A model generated the notes under the pieces. It made no database searches and was not told the DNA's origin. It saw nothing but the letters and a program-made list of their open reading frames with translations. DNA of 64,000 nt from Bifidobacterium asteroides (GTDB lineage Bacteria; Actinomycetota; Actinomycetes; Actinomycetales; Bifidobacteriaceae). The DNA is taken from positions 62,001 through 126,000 of the forward strand of contig NZ_QGLK01000001.1 in the NCBI RefSeq assembly GCF_003202755.1, read 5' to 3'. Within the stretch, counting starts at the first letter, position 1, and each line of letters opens with the position of its first letter. Of the stretch, positions 33,761 to 43,580 are shown in pieces. The position numbers were made by a program, and so were the translations under genes.

Positions 33761-35280
33761 TGTCCACCTCCTCGGACCTGGCGGACGGGGATGCGGCCGG
33801 TGGCTGGCAGGTCGGCCTCCTCATCCTGATCGGTCGGCTCGTCCGGCTCGGCATGACGACTGTGGGACTCTTCAGAGTCCGAGTCGTCCTGTCCGCTGCG
33901 CTTGCTGGTTTCCTGCTGGCGCAGGACGGCCAGGGCCTCATACTTGAAGGTGTCCGAGCTGACCTCCGGCGCAGGCTTGTTGGCCGCGTTGGAGATGATG
34001 ATCAGCAGGACTGCCAGGATGCAGTTGGCCACCAGACTGGAGCCGCCTGCCGCCATGTAGGGCATGGTCAGTCCGGTCAGGGGGATGACCAGGGTGATGC
34101 CGCCCACCACGGTGAAGACCTGGAAGGCCATGGTGAAGACCAGACCGGAGGCCAGGAGCTTGCCGAAGCCATCCTTGATCTTCATGGCCGTGATCATGCC
34201 CGAGGCCACGATGACCAGGTAGAGGGCCAGGACCACAAGCAGGCCGCTCAGCCCCAGCTCCTCGCCCACGGACGTATAGATGAAATCGGAGTTGGCCAGG
34301 GGAGTGATCCAGGGGCGTCCCTGGCCCAGGCCGGTGCCGGTCAGTCCGCCGGCAGCCAGACCGAAGATGCCGCGCACCAGCTGGCCGGACCCGCCGAAGG
34401 CCTTGCCGAACTCAGCGTCGCTGAAGGGGTGCAGCCAGGCATCCACACGGGCACCCACATGTGCGAAGATCATAGAGGCGGCCACAGCCCCGATGACGAA
34501 GAAGACCGCGCCTATGGCGATCCAGCTGGTGCGGCCGGTGGCCACATAGAGCATGGAGACGAACATGGCGAAGTACATCAACGAGGTGCCCAGGTCATGC
34601 TGGATGACCAGGACGGCCAGCGAAATCAGCCAGACGATGATGATGGGGCCAAAGTCCTTGATCCGGGGCATCCGCATGCCCAGGAACTTCTTGCCGCCCA
34701 CGGCCAGCTGGTCTCGGTGGTCGAACAGGTAAGCGGCGAAGAAGAAGGCCAGGAAGAGCTTAGCGAATTCGCCGGGTTGCAGGGTGTGTGACCCTATGCC
34801 TATCCAGATGCGGGCGCCACCGATCTCGCGGCCGATGCCGGGAAGCATGGGCGATAGGAGTAGGACCAGGCCCACCACCATGCTCACATAGGAGAAGCGG
34901 CGCAGCAGCCTATAGTCCCTGAGCAGTACCACCAGCAGCCCGCACAGGACCAGGGCCAGACACAGCCAGATCAGCTGGGTGAAGCCCACGCGTGTGGGCT
35001 GGCCGATCCGGGCGTTGCGCAAATCTATACGGGTGATCAGGGTAATGCCCAAGGAACTCAGGATGACGATGCTGGGCAGGATGGCCTGGCTACCGTAAGG
35101 CAGGAAAATCTCCAGCAGGACCCAGAGGGCGATGAAGAGGGCGGCGGTGACTGCCAGCAGGGCTGCGTAGTCACCGGGGAAGCGGCCCGCCGCACGGGCG
35201 AACATCTGGAAGAATCCGATGAACCCCACCAGCAGGGAGAAGAGCAGAAGGCCTATGCGGCGCAGACGGGTGATGATCAT
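33757..35280 (-). CDS. rodA: RodA/FtsW-family peptidoglycan glycosyltransferase
   Basis: 507 aa, ATG at 35280. About ten to twelve transmembrane helices are followed by a hydrophilic acidic C-terminal tail (about 440-507, rich in Ser, Asp and Glu). It shows the SEDS-family signatures, including GGxxLGIGSHTLQPGEFAK-like sequence near 180 and the loop with GLGQGRPWITPLANSDFIYTSVGEE near 330, ending in the PYMAAGGSSL segment. It polymerises lipid II at the outer face of the membrane with PbpA. The stop overlaps the pbpA start by four bases. Confidence 0.95.
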   Translation of the reverse strand: MIITRLRRIGLLLFSLLVGFIGFFQMFARAAGRFPGDYAALLAVTAALFIALWVLLEIFLPYGSQAILPSIVILSSLGITLITRIDLRNARIGQPTRVGFTQLIWLCLALVLCGLLVVLLRDYRLLRRFSYVSMVVGLVLLLSPMLPGIGREIGGARIWIGIGSHTLQPGEFAKLFLAFFFAAYLFDHRDQLAVGGKKFLGMRMPRIKDFGPIIIVWLISLAVLVIQHDLGTSLMYFAMFVSMLYVATGRTSWIAIGAVFFVIGAVAASMIFAHVGARVDAWLHPFSDAEFGKAFGGSGQLVRGIFGLAAGGLTGTGLGQGRPWITPLANSDFIYTSVGEELGLSGLLVVLALYLVIVASGMITAMKIKDGFGKLLASGLVFTMAFQVFTVVGGITLVIPLTGLTMPYMAAGGSSLVANCILAVLLIIISNAANKPAPEVSSDTFKYEALAVLRQQETSKRSGQDDSDSEESHSRHAEPDEPTDQDEEADLPATGRIPVRQVRGGGQ

Positions 35281-35282
35281 GA

Positions 35283-36851
35283 TTACTGCCGCCCGCTCTG
35301 GTCGGTTTTCGACGGTGAGGGCGAGGCTGAGGGGGAAGTCGTCGCCTGGCCGGACTCGTCCTTGGTTTCCTTGGCCTGCTCGCGTTTGAGGTCGCCGGCC
35401 TCCTTCCGGATCAGACGGGCGTGCTCCTTGGCGTCGTCCATGCTGGAGACGGTGATGCCCTCTTCCAGTTGGTCACGCCAGGACTGGGGAAGCCCCTTGA
35501 CGGCGATGTCCGTGGTCTGCACCGGGTGGGACAGCGAAAGGGCGAAAGCCTTGGTGGGCACGCCCTGGAAGATAACCACACGGCCCTGGTCCGTGCCCAG
35601 GTAGTACTGTTCCTGGCTCCAGCGGTAGGCAGCCGCCGTGCCTCCGGCCAGGGCAAGAATTACCAGGGTGATGATGCCGGCCAGGATCAGCCGAATCCGC
35701 CGATGCCGGGAGCGCTGGCGCTTGCGCTGCTCCAGGTGCTCCTTGTGGATGGCATCGGCCACGTCTGGATCGTAGGGATCGGCAGAGTCTGAGCCGTCCT
35801 TCTTGTGGACGATGGGGATCTCGCTGGTGTCGGGCACATGCCGTTCGCCGCTCTCCTCGCGGGCAGCCGAGGGCTGGGCGGTGCGGCCGTCATCATCCTC
35901 GTCCTCCTGCTTGCTGGCATCCCGATCCTGAGCCAGGTCGGCGGCCCGCTTGGCGGGAGACTCCCGGGACTCGTCGCGCAGGCGCGGTGCAGCTGCTACG
36001 GGCTCATCCAGGATGTCGGCCAGGGCCTCCAGGTTGGAGCTGGCCGCGCCACCGATCAGAGGAGTCTGATGGGGCAGGTCGAAGGCATCGGCGTCCAGGG
36101 CCAGTGTGGCGTCGGCGATGACCACGGTCACGTTGTCGGTGCTGCCAGCCTTGAGGGCGAAGGTGACCAGCTGCTGGGCGCACTCCGCCTGGTCCGAGAC
36201 CGAGGACAGCACCTCGGCGATGGTCGAGTCCTCCAGAACGCCGCAGAGACCGTCCGAGCAGATCATCCAACGGTCTGCGGGCAGAGCCTTGGAAATGGAG
36301 ATGTCCGGGCGGGGGTCGATGTCGAAGTCTCCCAGGACCCGCATGACCACGTTGCGCTGAGGATGGTTGCGGGCCTCGGCCGGGGAGATGCGGCCGGTGT
36401 CGATCAGGTGCTGCACGTAGGAGTGGTCCTGGGTCATCCGGATCAGCTTGCCCTCCCGCAGGAGGTAGCCTCGGGAGTCCCCGATATGGGCCAGCACCCA
36501 GGAGTCGTCGGCCAGAGCCAGGGCGGTGACCGTGGTGCCCATGCCTGAGAGCCGGTGTTCGCGCTTGGCCTTGCCCACGATGGCGTCATGGGCTGCGATG
36601 ACTGAGGTCTCCATCATCCGAGCCAGGGACTGCACGTCCTGTTCCCGGTCGTCACGTTCGATGTGGGCCAGGGATCGGATGGCTATGGTCGAGGCCGTAT
36701 CCCCGCCTGCGTGGCCGCCCATGCCGTCGCACATGGCCACCAGGCGCTCGCCGGCGAAAGCGGAATCCTGGTTGTTGCTGCGCACGTACCCCACGTCTGA
36801 AACCGCCGTGGAGTAGAGGAACAGCTTTTGGCTCGCATCGTTCCTGGTCAT
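35283..36851 (-). CDS. pstP: PP2C-family serine/threonine phosphatase
   Basis: 522 aa, ATG at 36851 with GAGG nine bases upstream. The PPM domain (about 10-240) has the metal-binding motifs CDGMGGHAGGDT, GDSRGYLLR, SDGLCGVL and DNVTVVI. A long charged linker leads to a single transmembrane helix (about 400-422) and an extracellular tail of about 100 residues. It reverses phosphorylation by PknA and PknB. It is two bases from rodA and six from fhaB, so it is part of the tightly packed operon. The tail ends in a Ser/Pro/Lys-rich stretch. Confidence 0.95.
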   Translation of the reverse strand: MTRNDASQKLFLYSTAVSDVGYVRSNNQDSAFAGERLVAMCDGMGGHAGGDTASTIAIRSLAHIERDDREQDVQSLARMMETSVIAAHDAIVGKAKREHRLSGMGTTVTALALADDSWVLAHIGDSRGYLLREGKLIRMTQDHSYVQHLIDTGRISPAEARNHPQRNVVMRVLGDFDIDPRPDISISKALPADRWMICSDGLCGVLEDSTIAEVLSSVSDQAECAQQLVTFALKAGSTDNVTVVIADATLALDADAFDLPHQTPLIGGAASSNLEALADILDEPVAAAPRLRDESRESPAKRAADLAQDRDASKQEDEDDDGRTAQPSAAREESGERHVPDTSEIPIVHKKDGSDSADPYDPDVADAIHKEHLEQRKRQRSRHRRIRLILAGIITLVILALAGGTAAAYRWSQEQYYLGTDQGRVVIFQGVPTKAFALSLSHPVQTTDIAVKGLPQSWRDQLEEGITVSSMDDAKEHARLIRKEAGDLKREQAKETKDESGQATTSPSASPSPSKTDQSGRQ

Positions 36852-36857
36852 GGGCGG

Positions 36858-37376
36858 CTACCTCAACTCGAAGGTGGTGGCTCCGATGCGTACAGGAACC
36901 TCCGCCGGTAGGATTGTCGGCGCTGTGATTTTCTGCCCCGAGACGACGGTGCCGTTGGTGGACCCAAGATCTTCGATGGCCCATCGCCCCGATGCAGGGT
37001 CCTGGTAGACCCGCGCATGATGGCCGGAGACGAACTCGTCGTCCAGCACCAAGGTGTTCGAGGAAGAGCGGCCCAGAGTGATGGGACGTCCGGACAGCGG
37101 AGTGGAGGAGCCGGCCAGAGGTCCGTCGATGACCACAAGCAGGGAGGGATCGTCGTTTGCAGGCTCTGTCTTGCTGACTGGGGGGATAGGCACGGATTTG
37201 GCGGCCGCCGGCAGCTTGCGCTGGGCTGCGCGTTCACTGCGTCGACGGGTATGAGAAGTCTTGGGACTGAAGGTCTCGATGTCTTTGCGGAGTGAACGGA
37301 TGGCCAGCCAGACGAATACCCATAGCAGAGCCAGGAATCCGTATTTGAGGATGGCGAATGTCAGTTCAGTCAGCAT
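36858..37376 (-). CDS. fhaB: FHA-domain membrane protein, FhaB/FipA-like
   Basis: 172 aa, ATG at 37376. An N-terminal transmembrane helix (about 8-28) is followed by a basic linker and a C-terminal FHA domain (about 80-168). The phosphothreonine-binding core GRSSSNTLVLDDEFVSGHHA and the ending GSTNGTVV are intact. In mycobacteria the equivalent protein binds phosphorylated partners at the septum. Here it lies second in the operon between fhaA and pstP, which supports the assignment. Confidence 0.92.
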   Translation of the reverse strand: MLTELTFAILKYGFLALLWVFVWLAIRSLRKDIETFSPKTSHTRRRSERAAQRKLPAAAKSVPIPPVSKTEPANDDPSLLVVIDGPLAGSSTPLSGRPITLGRSSSNTLVLDDEFVSGHHARVYQDPASGRWAIEDLGSTNGTVVSGQKITAPTILPAEVPVRIGATTFELR

Positions 37377-37409
37377 AATGATTCGACCTTACTTCAAGGT
37401 CTGGGCGAC

Positions 37410-38114
37410 TTACGAATCCTGTTCCTGCGACGATGCCCAGTAGAGGATGCGGGTACGGCCGATGGTGATGGTATTGCCGTCCAGCAGAGTGGCCGCGGGA
37501 ACCTGATGTCCCTCTACATAGGTGCCGTTGGTGGACCCCAGATCGCGGGCTACCACGCCCTTGTCGGTGATCTCGATCTGGAGATGTCGGCGGGAGATGC
37601 CTGCATCGTCGATGACGATGTCGCAGGAGGATCCGCGGCCGATGGTGGTGATGGGGGCGGTCAGCAGGTACTGGCGGCCGTTGATCTCCAGCACCGGGCA
37701 GTCCTTGGACTCTTCGGGAGTGGTGACGGGCGCCGCGTTGCCCTGGACCGACTCAGCAGATAGGTGGAAGTCACCCTTGTTCAGGTTGAGGTCCTCCTCG
37801 AAGATGACCACGACCGGGCCGACGAAGGCATAGTGCTGGCTTTCGGCGTACTTGGTCAGGTTGTCTGCCAGCTCGTTGGCCAGAGCCTCCGAACCCCACT
37901 GCTCGATGCGGTCAAAGTCTGGTGTGGATAGTCTGAATCGATACTCGTTGGGCGCCACGGTGCGGTCGCGACCGACGGGCATGGCCTGTGAGTCTATCTC
38001 ACGCTCGAGGGCGCTCGACAGGTCGACGGGCTGTAGGTCCTTGGAGCCGAACTTCGAGAAGACACCGTTAACGGCGCCTTCCACGCTCTTCTCGAAACGA
38101 TCGAGAACGCTCAT
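37410..38114 (-). CDS. fhaA: FHA-domain protein with DUF3662 N-terminus, FhaA-like
   Basis: 234 aa from the ATG at 38114, chosen because GGAAAGGG stands six bases upstream; an ATG six bases earlier is too close to that site. The N-terminal DUF3662 domain (MSVLDRFEKSVEGAVNGVFSKFG to about residue 115) is joined to a C-terminal FHA domain (about 140-225) with IGRGSSCDIVIDDAGISRRH and GSTNGTYVEG. The mycobacterial homologue recognises phosphorylated partners of peptidoglycan synthesis. It is the first gene of the operon, so the promoter should lie upstream of 38120. Confidence 0.93.
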   Translation of the reverse strand: MSVLDRFEKSVEGAVNGVFSKFGSKDLQPVDLSSALEREIDSQAMPVGRDRTVAPNEYRFRLSTPDFDRIEQWGSEALANELADNLTKYAESQHYAFVGPVVVIFEEDLNLNKGDFHLSAESVQGNAAPVTTPEESKDCPVLEINGRQYLLTAPITTIGRGSSCDIVIDDAGISRRHLQIEITDKGVVARDLGSTNGTYVEGHQVPAATLLDGNTITIGRTRILYWASSQEQDS

Positions 38115-38250
38115 AGTCATCCCTTTCCATATAACCCTTTCATAGTACGTGACCCTGCCGGAAGGGGGTAATGAGCGGTCGGATGCTTGCAATTTCTCCA
38201 ATGAAGAGGTTCAAACGACCCGCGACTGCAAGGTATGAGCAAGTATGAAT

Positions 38251-38285
38251 AAGGCCCGTGGCCACAATGGACCAGGGGCCTTTGA
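38251..38285 (-). terminator. Terminator of the LAKTG surface-protein gene
   Basis: AAGGCCCGTGG (38251-38261) pairs with CCAGGGGCCTT (38272-38282) with one mismatch. On the minus strand the stem is followed by ATTCAT. Confidence 0.65.
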
Positions 38286-38323
38286 ACTTCGATCATCAAT
38301 GGGTCAGGCCGAAGCCTGCCGAC

Positions 38324-39187
38324 TCACAGAGCCAGCTTGCGACGCAGTCCCAGAGTGATGCCGGCAGCCAAGCAGAGCCCAGCGGCGATGGCCAGAGGAG
38401 CCACGGTGTCAGCGCCGGTCTTGGCCAGATTGTTGTTGTCGCTCTCGGTGTTCTTCTTGGCAGGATCCTTGGCTGGATCCTTGGCGGGAGCCTTGTCATT
38501 GTCCTTGGCAGGCTTCTTGGTGTCGTCAACCGGAGTTGTCTGACCAGGCTTAACAGGCTGGGTGGGAGCGGCCGCCTTAGTGTACCTGGCTACGAAAGTA
38601 GTATCTTCGGAAAAGATGGTCGTGGGGTCGAAAGCTTTGCCGCCTTCAGCAGCAAACCATCCATCAAAAGTGTAGCCGGGGTAGATGGCTGGGTTACCAG
38701 GCTGTGCAACCAGCTTGTGGCCATCTTCCGTCTGCAGCTTCTGCTCAACAGGCTTGCTGTTGTCGTCACGTGGATCCTTGCTAAGGAAAGTGACGATGTT
38801 TGGCTGGTCCCAACGCGCGTAGACAGTGGTGTCGGCGGTGAAAGGGTTGTTGAAGTCCACTTCGTCGGAGGCCATAGCGGGATAGGTCCATCCGGCAGCC
38901 TTCCAAGGCTTCTCTTCAGTCTGCAACTCTTTCATGTAGTCAGGCAGTACTGCCTTGGGGATTGACTCGGAATCCAACTTGCCGTTTGCGTCGGTCTGTC
39001 GTGTCTCTCCTGTGGTCGAAGTCCAATCGCTAACGAATGTGATTGTGTAGGGAGCGGCCTTGGTCTCCGGCTCTTTGTTACCTTCCACAGCCTGGGCCAC
39101 GGTTGGCAGCAATGCCAATCCTCCTGCCAGTGTGGCGCCAGCGGCGAGCACTGCGCATGCGCGTTTAAAACGAACCATGATATTCAT
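38324..39187 (-). CDS. Sortase-anchored surface protein with InlB/Flg_new repeats (LAKTG signal)
   Basis: 287 aa, ATG at 39187 with GAGG upstream. The signal peptide (about 1-33) ends Val-Ala-Gln-Ala. Two Flg_new/InlB B-repeat-like modules follow (about 45-125 and 128-205, each with a Trp-rich end such as FDGWFAAEGG and FVARY). A Pro/Lys/Asp-rich wall-spanning stalk (about 205-250) leads to a sorting signal LAKTG, a hydrophobic helix and the basic tail RRKLAL. LAXTG is the form class E sortases usually process. It is monocistronic and its ligand is unknown. Confidence 0.85.
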   Translation of the reverse strand: MNIMVRFKRACAVLAAGATLAGGLALLPTVAQAVEGNKEPETKAAPYTITFVSDWTSTTGETRQTDANGKLDSESIPKAVLPDYMKELQTEEKPWKAAGWTYPAMASDEVDFNNPFTADTTVYARWDQPNIVTFLSKDPRDDNSKPVEQKLQTEDGHKLVAQPGNPAIYPGYTFDGWFAAEGGKAFDPTTIFSEDTTFVARYTKAAAPTQPVKPGQTTPVDDTKKPAKDNDKAPAKDPAKDPAKKNTESDNNNLAKTGADTVAPLAIAAGLCLAAGITLGLRRKLAL

Positions 39188-39529
39188 TGGTTACCTCTAT
39201 TTTCTCTGTTGTTTTTGTTCCTCGGGTAACAGCTCGAAGCGTCCTGCCTTGACACACCTCACTACGAGGAACTGGCGTCATCGGCCAAGCCTTTGGCGAT
39301 GACACAGTAAAACTTTATCGCAAGAAATAGTCATTGACTGATAATCGTTCAAAAACCAAGTTATTAAGTAGGATAAAATATTGCTGTATAAGAATAATCA
39401 GTGGTTGAAGCTCGTTGGAACAGCAGCAGTAGTTGAGACTAATCGAATTCCCCTTTGGCTCTTGGGCGCTTATCATCGTGGCAGACGCATGGTCATGGGG
39501 ATCATGTCAGAGATATTCGAGGAGCGAGC
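39188..39529. other. 342-base AT-rich divergent intergenic region
   Basis: No gene is seen. It must carry promoters for the minus-strand surface-protein gene and the plus-strand S9 peptidase gene. It is markedly AT-rich around 39305-39390. A plausible minus-strand -35 (TTGAAC, 39347-39352) is visible but its -10 is unclear. The peptidase ribosome-binding site GAGGAG lies at about 39518-39523. Confidence 0.5.
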
Positions 39530-41938
39530 ATGGCCGAAGAGGTGGATCGGGCGATGGAGGCATATCCGCGGGCCAAGGCCCGGACCCTGCGGTTTACGTT
39601 GGGTGCGCCACGGTCGGCCCTGGCGGTGGGGGACGGTTCACGAGCCGTCTTCCTGCGCTCCGACGGGCCTGAGGACCTGGTGACTGGGCTCTGGCTGTCT
39701 GTCTTTGACCAGGAAGGCCGACACCATGAGGTGCTCCTGGCTGACCCTAGGACTCTGCTGGAGGATGCGGATCAGGAACAGGTGCCAGCCGCCGAGCTGG
39801 CTCGCAGGGAGCGCTCGCGAGAAGGCGGCGAGGGCATTGTTGATTACAGCGTGGATGCTGCCGGGGACCGGGTGGTCTTTGCCTTGGGTGGCCGGCTCTG
39901 GCTGTCGCTGATAGCCACTGATGGTCTCACCGCCTCCACACGGGCCCTGAGCTTGGAAGACGGTGATTCGGCTGCGCTTAATCCCGCCATCAGCCCGGAC
40001 GGTACTATGGTGGCCTATACGACTGGTGACCGGCTAATGGTGGTCTCCATTGGGCAGGATGCCGGACAAGACCGAGAACGGGCTGTTCTCGCCTTGCGCC
40101 CTGGCACTGATGATCGGATGAAGCTGGGGCTGGCCGAGTTCGTGGCCGGCGAGGAGATGGACCGTTACCAGGGGTTCTGGTGGTCGCCGGATTCCCGGGC
40201 CCTGCTGGTCGAGCACACTGATTCCTCCGATGAGCCGATCTGGTACATCAGCGATCCGGCCAATCCCCAGGTCGGACCGCGCGCCCGGCGGTATCCCCAG
40301 GCTCTGACTGCCAATGCTCGCGTCGGGCTGAGCCTGGTCCTCCTGGGCCAGGATGACGCCGACCCCTGGGTGGGCGAGGTGGACTGGGACCATCGGGCCT
40401 TCGAGTACCTGGCCGTGGTCCGCTGGCAGGAGGGGCATCGGCCCCTGCTGCTGGTTCAGAACCGTCGACAGACTGAGGACAGAATCCTGGATGTGCAGGT
40501 GCCGGATGCCCGTCAGGGTTTGGAGCCGGGGCAGAATATGACCTTGCTTGATCCCGAGGCGGCACCCAAGGTGGCCACCAGGGTGCTGCAAAAGCATGAC
40601 AACGACCAGTGGATCGACCTGGTGCCCGGGCTGCCGGCTTACCAGCCCCAGGGCGGGCTGGTGGATGCCTTTATCGACACAGAAACCGACACCACGCGGC
40701 TGCGTCTTGATGGAAAGGTCTTCTCTCCAGCGGGCTGCCAGGTTCGGCAGGTGCTGTCTGTGGAGGATCGCGATGTGCTGGCGGTGGTCTCCACCGACCC
40801 CCGCAGCTTCGATCTGATGCGCCTGAGCTATGACGGTTCCATCCATGTGCTCAACCGTCTGCCCGGAGTGTGGTCCGCCTCGCGAGCCGGACACGGCATT
40901 GTAGTCAGCGGCCGGACCATGGCTTCGGCGCAGGGACAGGTGCGGCACTGCTATCTGGGGGCTGATGGGGATCTGGACCGCCTGGGTGCTGAAGGACTGG
41001 GTCTGGTGGGCGAAGCTCGCCCGGACAGCAGCGCTAGGCAGACTGGCGAACCCGTACGGCCGGAGCATCAGGATCGTCCTGATCGTCGGGCCGTGGATAC
41101 AGGTCATATCAATAGCCAGGGGGCTATGAGCGCTGTCCTGGCCGACACCAGTAGCGATCCCGGGTTCACCCCCAACGTGGACTTCGTGCGCATGGGGCAG
41201 CACGAGCTGTTCGCAGCCATCGTCAGACCCTCTGAATCCAGCCCCTACGCCAGCGCTGACAGCCTGCCCGTCCTGCTCAAGCCCTACGGCGGGCCAGGTG
41301 CCCAGCAGGTGGTCTTCAACCAGTCCTACTACTGGGAGTCCCAGTGGTGGGCCGATCAGGGCTTCCTGGTCCTGACCGCCGACGGCCGGGGCACGCCTGG
41401 TCGTGGTCCTGTCTGGGATCGGGCCATTTTTGAGGACATGGCCCAGGTGACGCTGGACGACCAACTCGAGGTTCTGGAGGCCCTGCCGGACTTCGCTCCT
41501 GAGGCCGACCTGGGGCATGTGGCCATGATCGGCTGGTCCTATGGCGGCTTCCTGTCGGCCCTATCGGTTCTGCGGGCTCCCGACCGAATCCATGCGGCCT
41601 GCGCGGGTGCCCCGCCCACGGACTGGACTCTTTACGACACCCACTACACCGAGCGCTATCTGGGCATGGATCCGGCCGTCTACCGCCGTAACGGGATCAT
41701 CGATGATGCCCCCTCGCTGCGTCGTCCGCTGATGCTGATCCATGGGTTCGCCGATGACAACGTCTCCGTGGCCAACACCCTGAGGCTCTCCGGCGCTCTG
41801 ATGGCGGCTGGACGTCCCCATACGGTCCTGCCGCTGACCGGCATCACCCACATGACCAACGATGAGACCGTGGCCGAGAACCTGCTTATTCTGCAGCGGG
41901 ACTTCCTGCGGGACGCTCTCAAGAACAAGACTGACTGA
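39530..41938 (+). CDS. S9-family serine peptidase (dipeptidyl peptidase IV/prolyl oligopeptidase-like)
   Basis: 802 aa from the ATG at 39530, six bases after GAGGAG; longer in-frame starts lack this. An N-terminal DPP IV-type beta-propeller (about 20-520, with repeats such as LNPAISPDGTMVAYTTG and GFWWSPDSRALLV) precedes an alpha/beta-hydrolase catalytic domain (about 560-800). The triad is Ser670 in GWSYGGF, Asp742/743 in HGFADDN and His774 in ITHMTND. It lacks a signal peptide, so it is cytoplasmic and likely trims proline-containing peptides after import. Confidence 0.92.
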   Translation: MAEEVDRAMEAYPRAKARTLRFTLGAPRSALAVGDGSRAVFLRSDGPEDLVTGLWLSVFDQEGRHHEVLLADPRTLLEDADQEQVPAAELARRERSREGGEGIVDYSVDAAGDRVVFALGGRLWLSLIATDGLTASTRALSLEDGDSAALNPAISPDGTMVAYTTGDRLMVVSIGQDAGQDRERAVLALRPGTDDRMKLGLAEFVAGEEMDRYQGFWWSPDSRALLVEHTDSSDEPIWYISDPANPQVGPRARRYPQALTANARVGLSLVLLGQDDADPWVGEVDWDHRAFEYLAVVRWQEGHRPLLLVQNRRQTEDRILDVQVPDARQGLEPGQNMTLLDPEAAPKVATRVLQKHDNDQWIDLVPGLPAYQPQGGLVDAFIDTETDTTRLRLDGKVFSPAGCQVRQVLSVEDRDVLAVVSTDPRSFDLMRLSYDGSIHVLNRLPGVWSASRAGHGIVVSGRTMASAQGQVRHCYLGADGDLDRLGAEGLGLVGEARPDSSARQTGEPVRPEHQDRPDRRAVDTGHINSQGAMSAVLADTSSDPGFTPNVDFVRMGQHELFAAIVRPSESSPYASADSLPVLLKPYGGPGAQQVVFNQSYYWESQWWADQGFLVLTADGRGTPGRGPVWDRAIFEDMAQVTLDDQLEVLEALPDFAPEADLGHVAMIGWSYGGFLSALSVLRAPDRIHAACAGAPPTDWTLYDTHYTERYLGMDPAVYRRNGIIDDAPSLRRPLMLIHGFADDNVSVANTLRLSGALMAAGRPHTVLPLTGITHMTNDETVAENLLILQRDFLRDALKNKTD

Positions 41939-41995
41939 CAGATAGGCTGCTTGGGCTAACGCTCTACTGGCGGTTGCTTCCGCTAGATTGGGGTT

Positions 41996-43303
41996 GTGCA
42001 TATCCAACGAAAGCCTGACCAGGCTCCAGGGCCCAACCGCGGATTCCAGCTTTCCCGCAGCTGGGGTCTGGCGGTCTCGGTGCTCTGCCTGGGCCTGCTG
42101 GTCGGACTTTCTTCGGGGTTGCTGGCTAGATTTTTTGAGCTGACCCAGGTCGGCCTGTTAGATTTCGCTGAGACTCCAGGGGCACCCACGGCTGATGCGG
42201 TGCCGCCGATCAGAAGGCTGGCCTCGGTGACCCTCGCCGGACTGGTGGCTGGTCTGGTCTGGGCCTGGCTGCGGACGAGGACCAGGCTGGTTCCATCGGT
42301 CGGCCAGGCCGTCAAGGGCGCGCCTATGCCCCCGGGGCAGACCGTGGTTCATGTGCTCACCCAGATTTTCTTTGTGGCTGCTGGGGGCTCCATCGGCAGG
42401 GAGGTGGCCCCTCGCGAGGCCGGGGCTCTACTGGGCGGTCTCTGGACCAGGATGGGACGGCGGCTGGGGCTACGTGACCAGGACGGTCCGCTGCTGGTCG
42501 CTTCGGCTGCTGGTGCGGGATTCGCCGGCATTTACATTGCGCCGCTGACTGGTGCCTTCTTCGGCATTGAGGTGCTGCTGCGGCGGGTGGATGCCGAAGT
42601 GGTGACGGTCAATCTGGCCATGTCGGCTCTGGCTACTCTGGTCGGAGGATCCATCAAGGGGTTTGCCCCTTACTATAAGGTCGGCTCCGAGCCCTTCCGG
42701 CCTTGGCTTATGGCGGTAGTCTTGCTGATCGGACCGGTCATGGGACTGCTGGGGGCTGGATTCCGGCGGATGACCTCCTGGGCAGAGGCCCATAGAACCA
42801 CTGGCCCTGCCGCCATTTGGCAGCTGACGGGGGTAGCCCTGCTGACTGGCCTGGTCGCCTTGGTCGTCCCACAGGTGATGGGCAATGGCCGGGCTCTGGC
42901 CCAGATGGGCATGGATCAACGCCTGCCTGTCGGATTCTCTGGGCTCCAGCTGGCTCAGTCACTAGCCCTCTTGGTCCTCTTCGCTCTGGTCAAGGCTCTG
43001 CTGACCACAGCCACCATCCGTGCCGGGGCCTTCGGCGGTACTCTGACACCTTCCATAGCTTTGGGATCCGCTACGGGCGCTGTATTGGGCCTATCGCTGG
43101 CTTACCTTCTGCCTGGCCTGCCGGTCTGGCAGTGTGCCGTTATTGGCGCCGCCTCCCTGCTGGCCGCCTCCCAGCAAGCTCCGCTCATGGCCATGGCCAT
43201 GCTGATGGAGGTATGCCACCTGCCGGTCATGGCCTTCATGCCCATGGGTCTTGCCGTTGCCCTGTCGATGGCGGTCTCACATCTGTTCGTGGTCAAGGCA
43301 TAA
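41996..43303 (+). CDS. ClC-family chloride channel/antiporter
   Basis: 435 aa; the start is uncertain. GTG 41996 has only GGGG two bases upstream; the first membrane helix begins at about residue 22, so the true start cannot be much later. About ten hydrophobic segments show voltage-gated-chloride-channel motifs: GGSIGREVAPREAGALLG (the GxEGP-type selectivity loop) and GAFGGTLTPSIALGSATG in the second half. The EGP element reads Arg-Glu-Val-Ala-Pro, a divergent version, so ion selectivity is uncertain. No operon partner is evident. Confidence 0.85.
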   Translation: MHIQRKPDQAPGPNRGFQLSRSWGLAVSVLCLGLLVGLSSGLLARFFELTQVGLLDFAETPGAPTADAVPPIRRLASVTLAGLVAGLVWAWLRTRTRLVPSVGQAVKGAPMPPGQTVVHVLTQIFFVAAGGSIGREVAPREAGALLGGLWTRMGRRLGLRDQDGPLLVASAAGAGFAGIYIAPLTGAFFGIEVLLRRVDAEVVTVNLAMSALATLVGGSIKGFAPYYKVGSEPFRPWLMAVVLLIGPVMGLLGAGFRRMTSWAEAHRTTGPAAIWQLTGVALLTGLVALVVPQVMGNGRALAQMGMDQRLPVGFSGLQLAQSLALLVLFALVKALLTTATIRAGAFGGTLTPSIALGSATGAVLGLSLAYLLPGLPVWQCAVIGAASLLAASQQAPLMAMAMLMEVCHLPVMAFMPMGLAVALSMAVSHLFVVKA

Positions 43304-43580
43304 ACCGTCGTCGAGAGCCCTTGTCGTCCTGACAGTCCGGCCTTGCGTGATGCCGAAAGATTCTGTTCTTACTCATATACGATGAAACCACTATTGGTCG
43401 TATGTCTGCTCTACTGCCTCCAGGCTTGCATGGGCATTCACGATCAGCTGACCGGTCTGGGCCAGTAAGGAAGGGTGGCTATACTCGGGCCGGACGTAGG
43501 TCCCGGGAGGATGCAGCCAATCCGAGTGGAGCAGGCCAGTGCCGTGATCCCCCGGACAGACAAGAAGGAGGTGCCTGGCG

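Noticed and set aside
40034-41518. Long frame antisense to the S9 peptidase
   Set aside because: It covers the propeller and catalytic domain of a convincing plus-strand enzyme, and lacks any motif.
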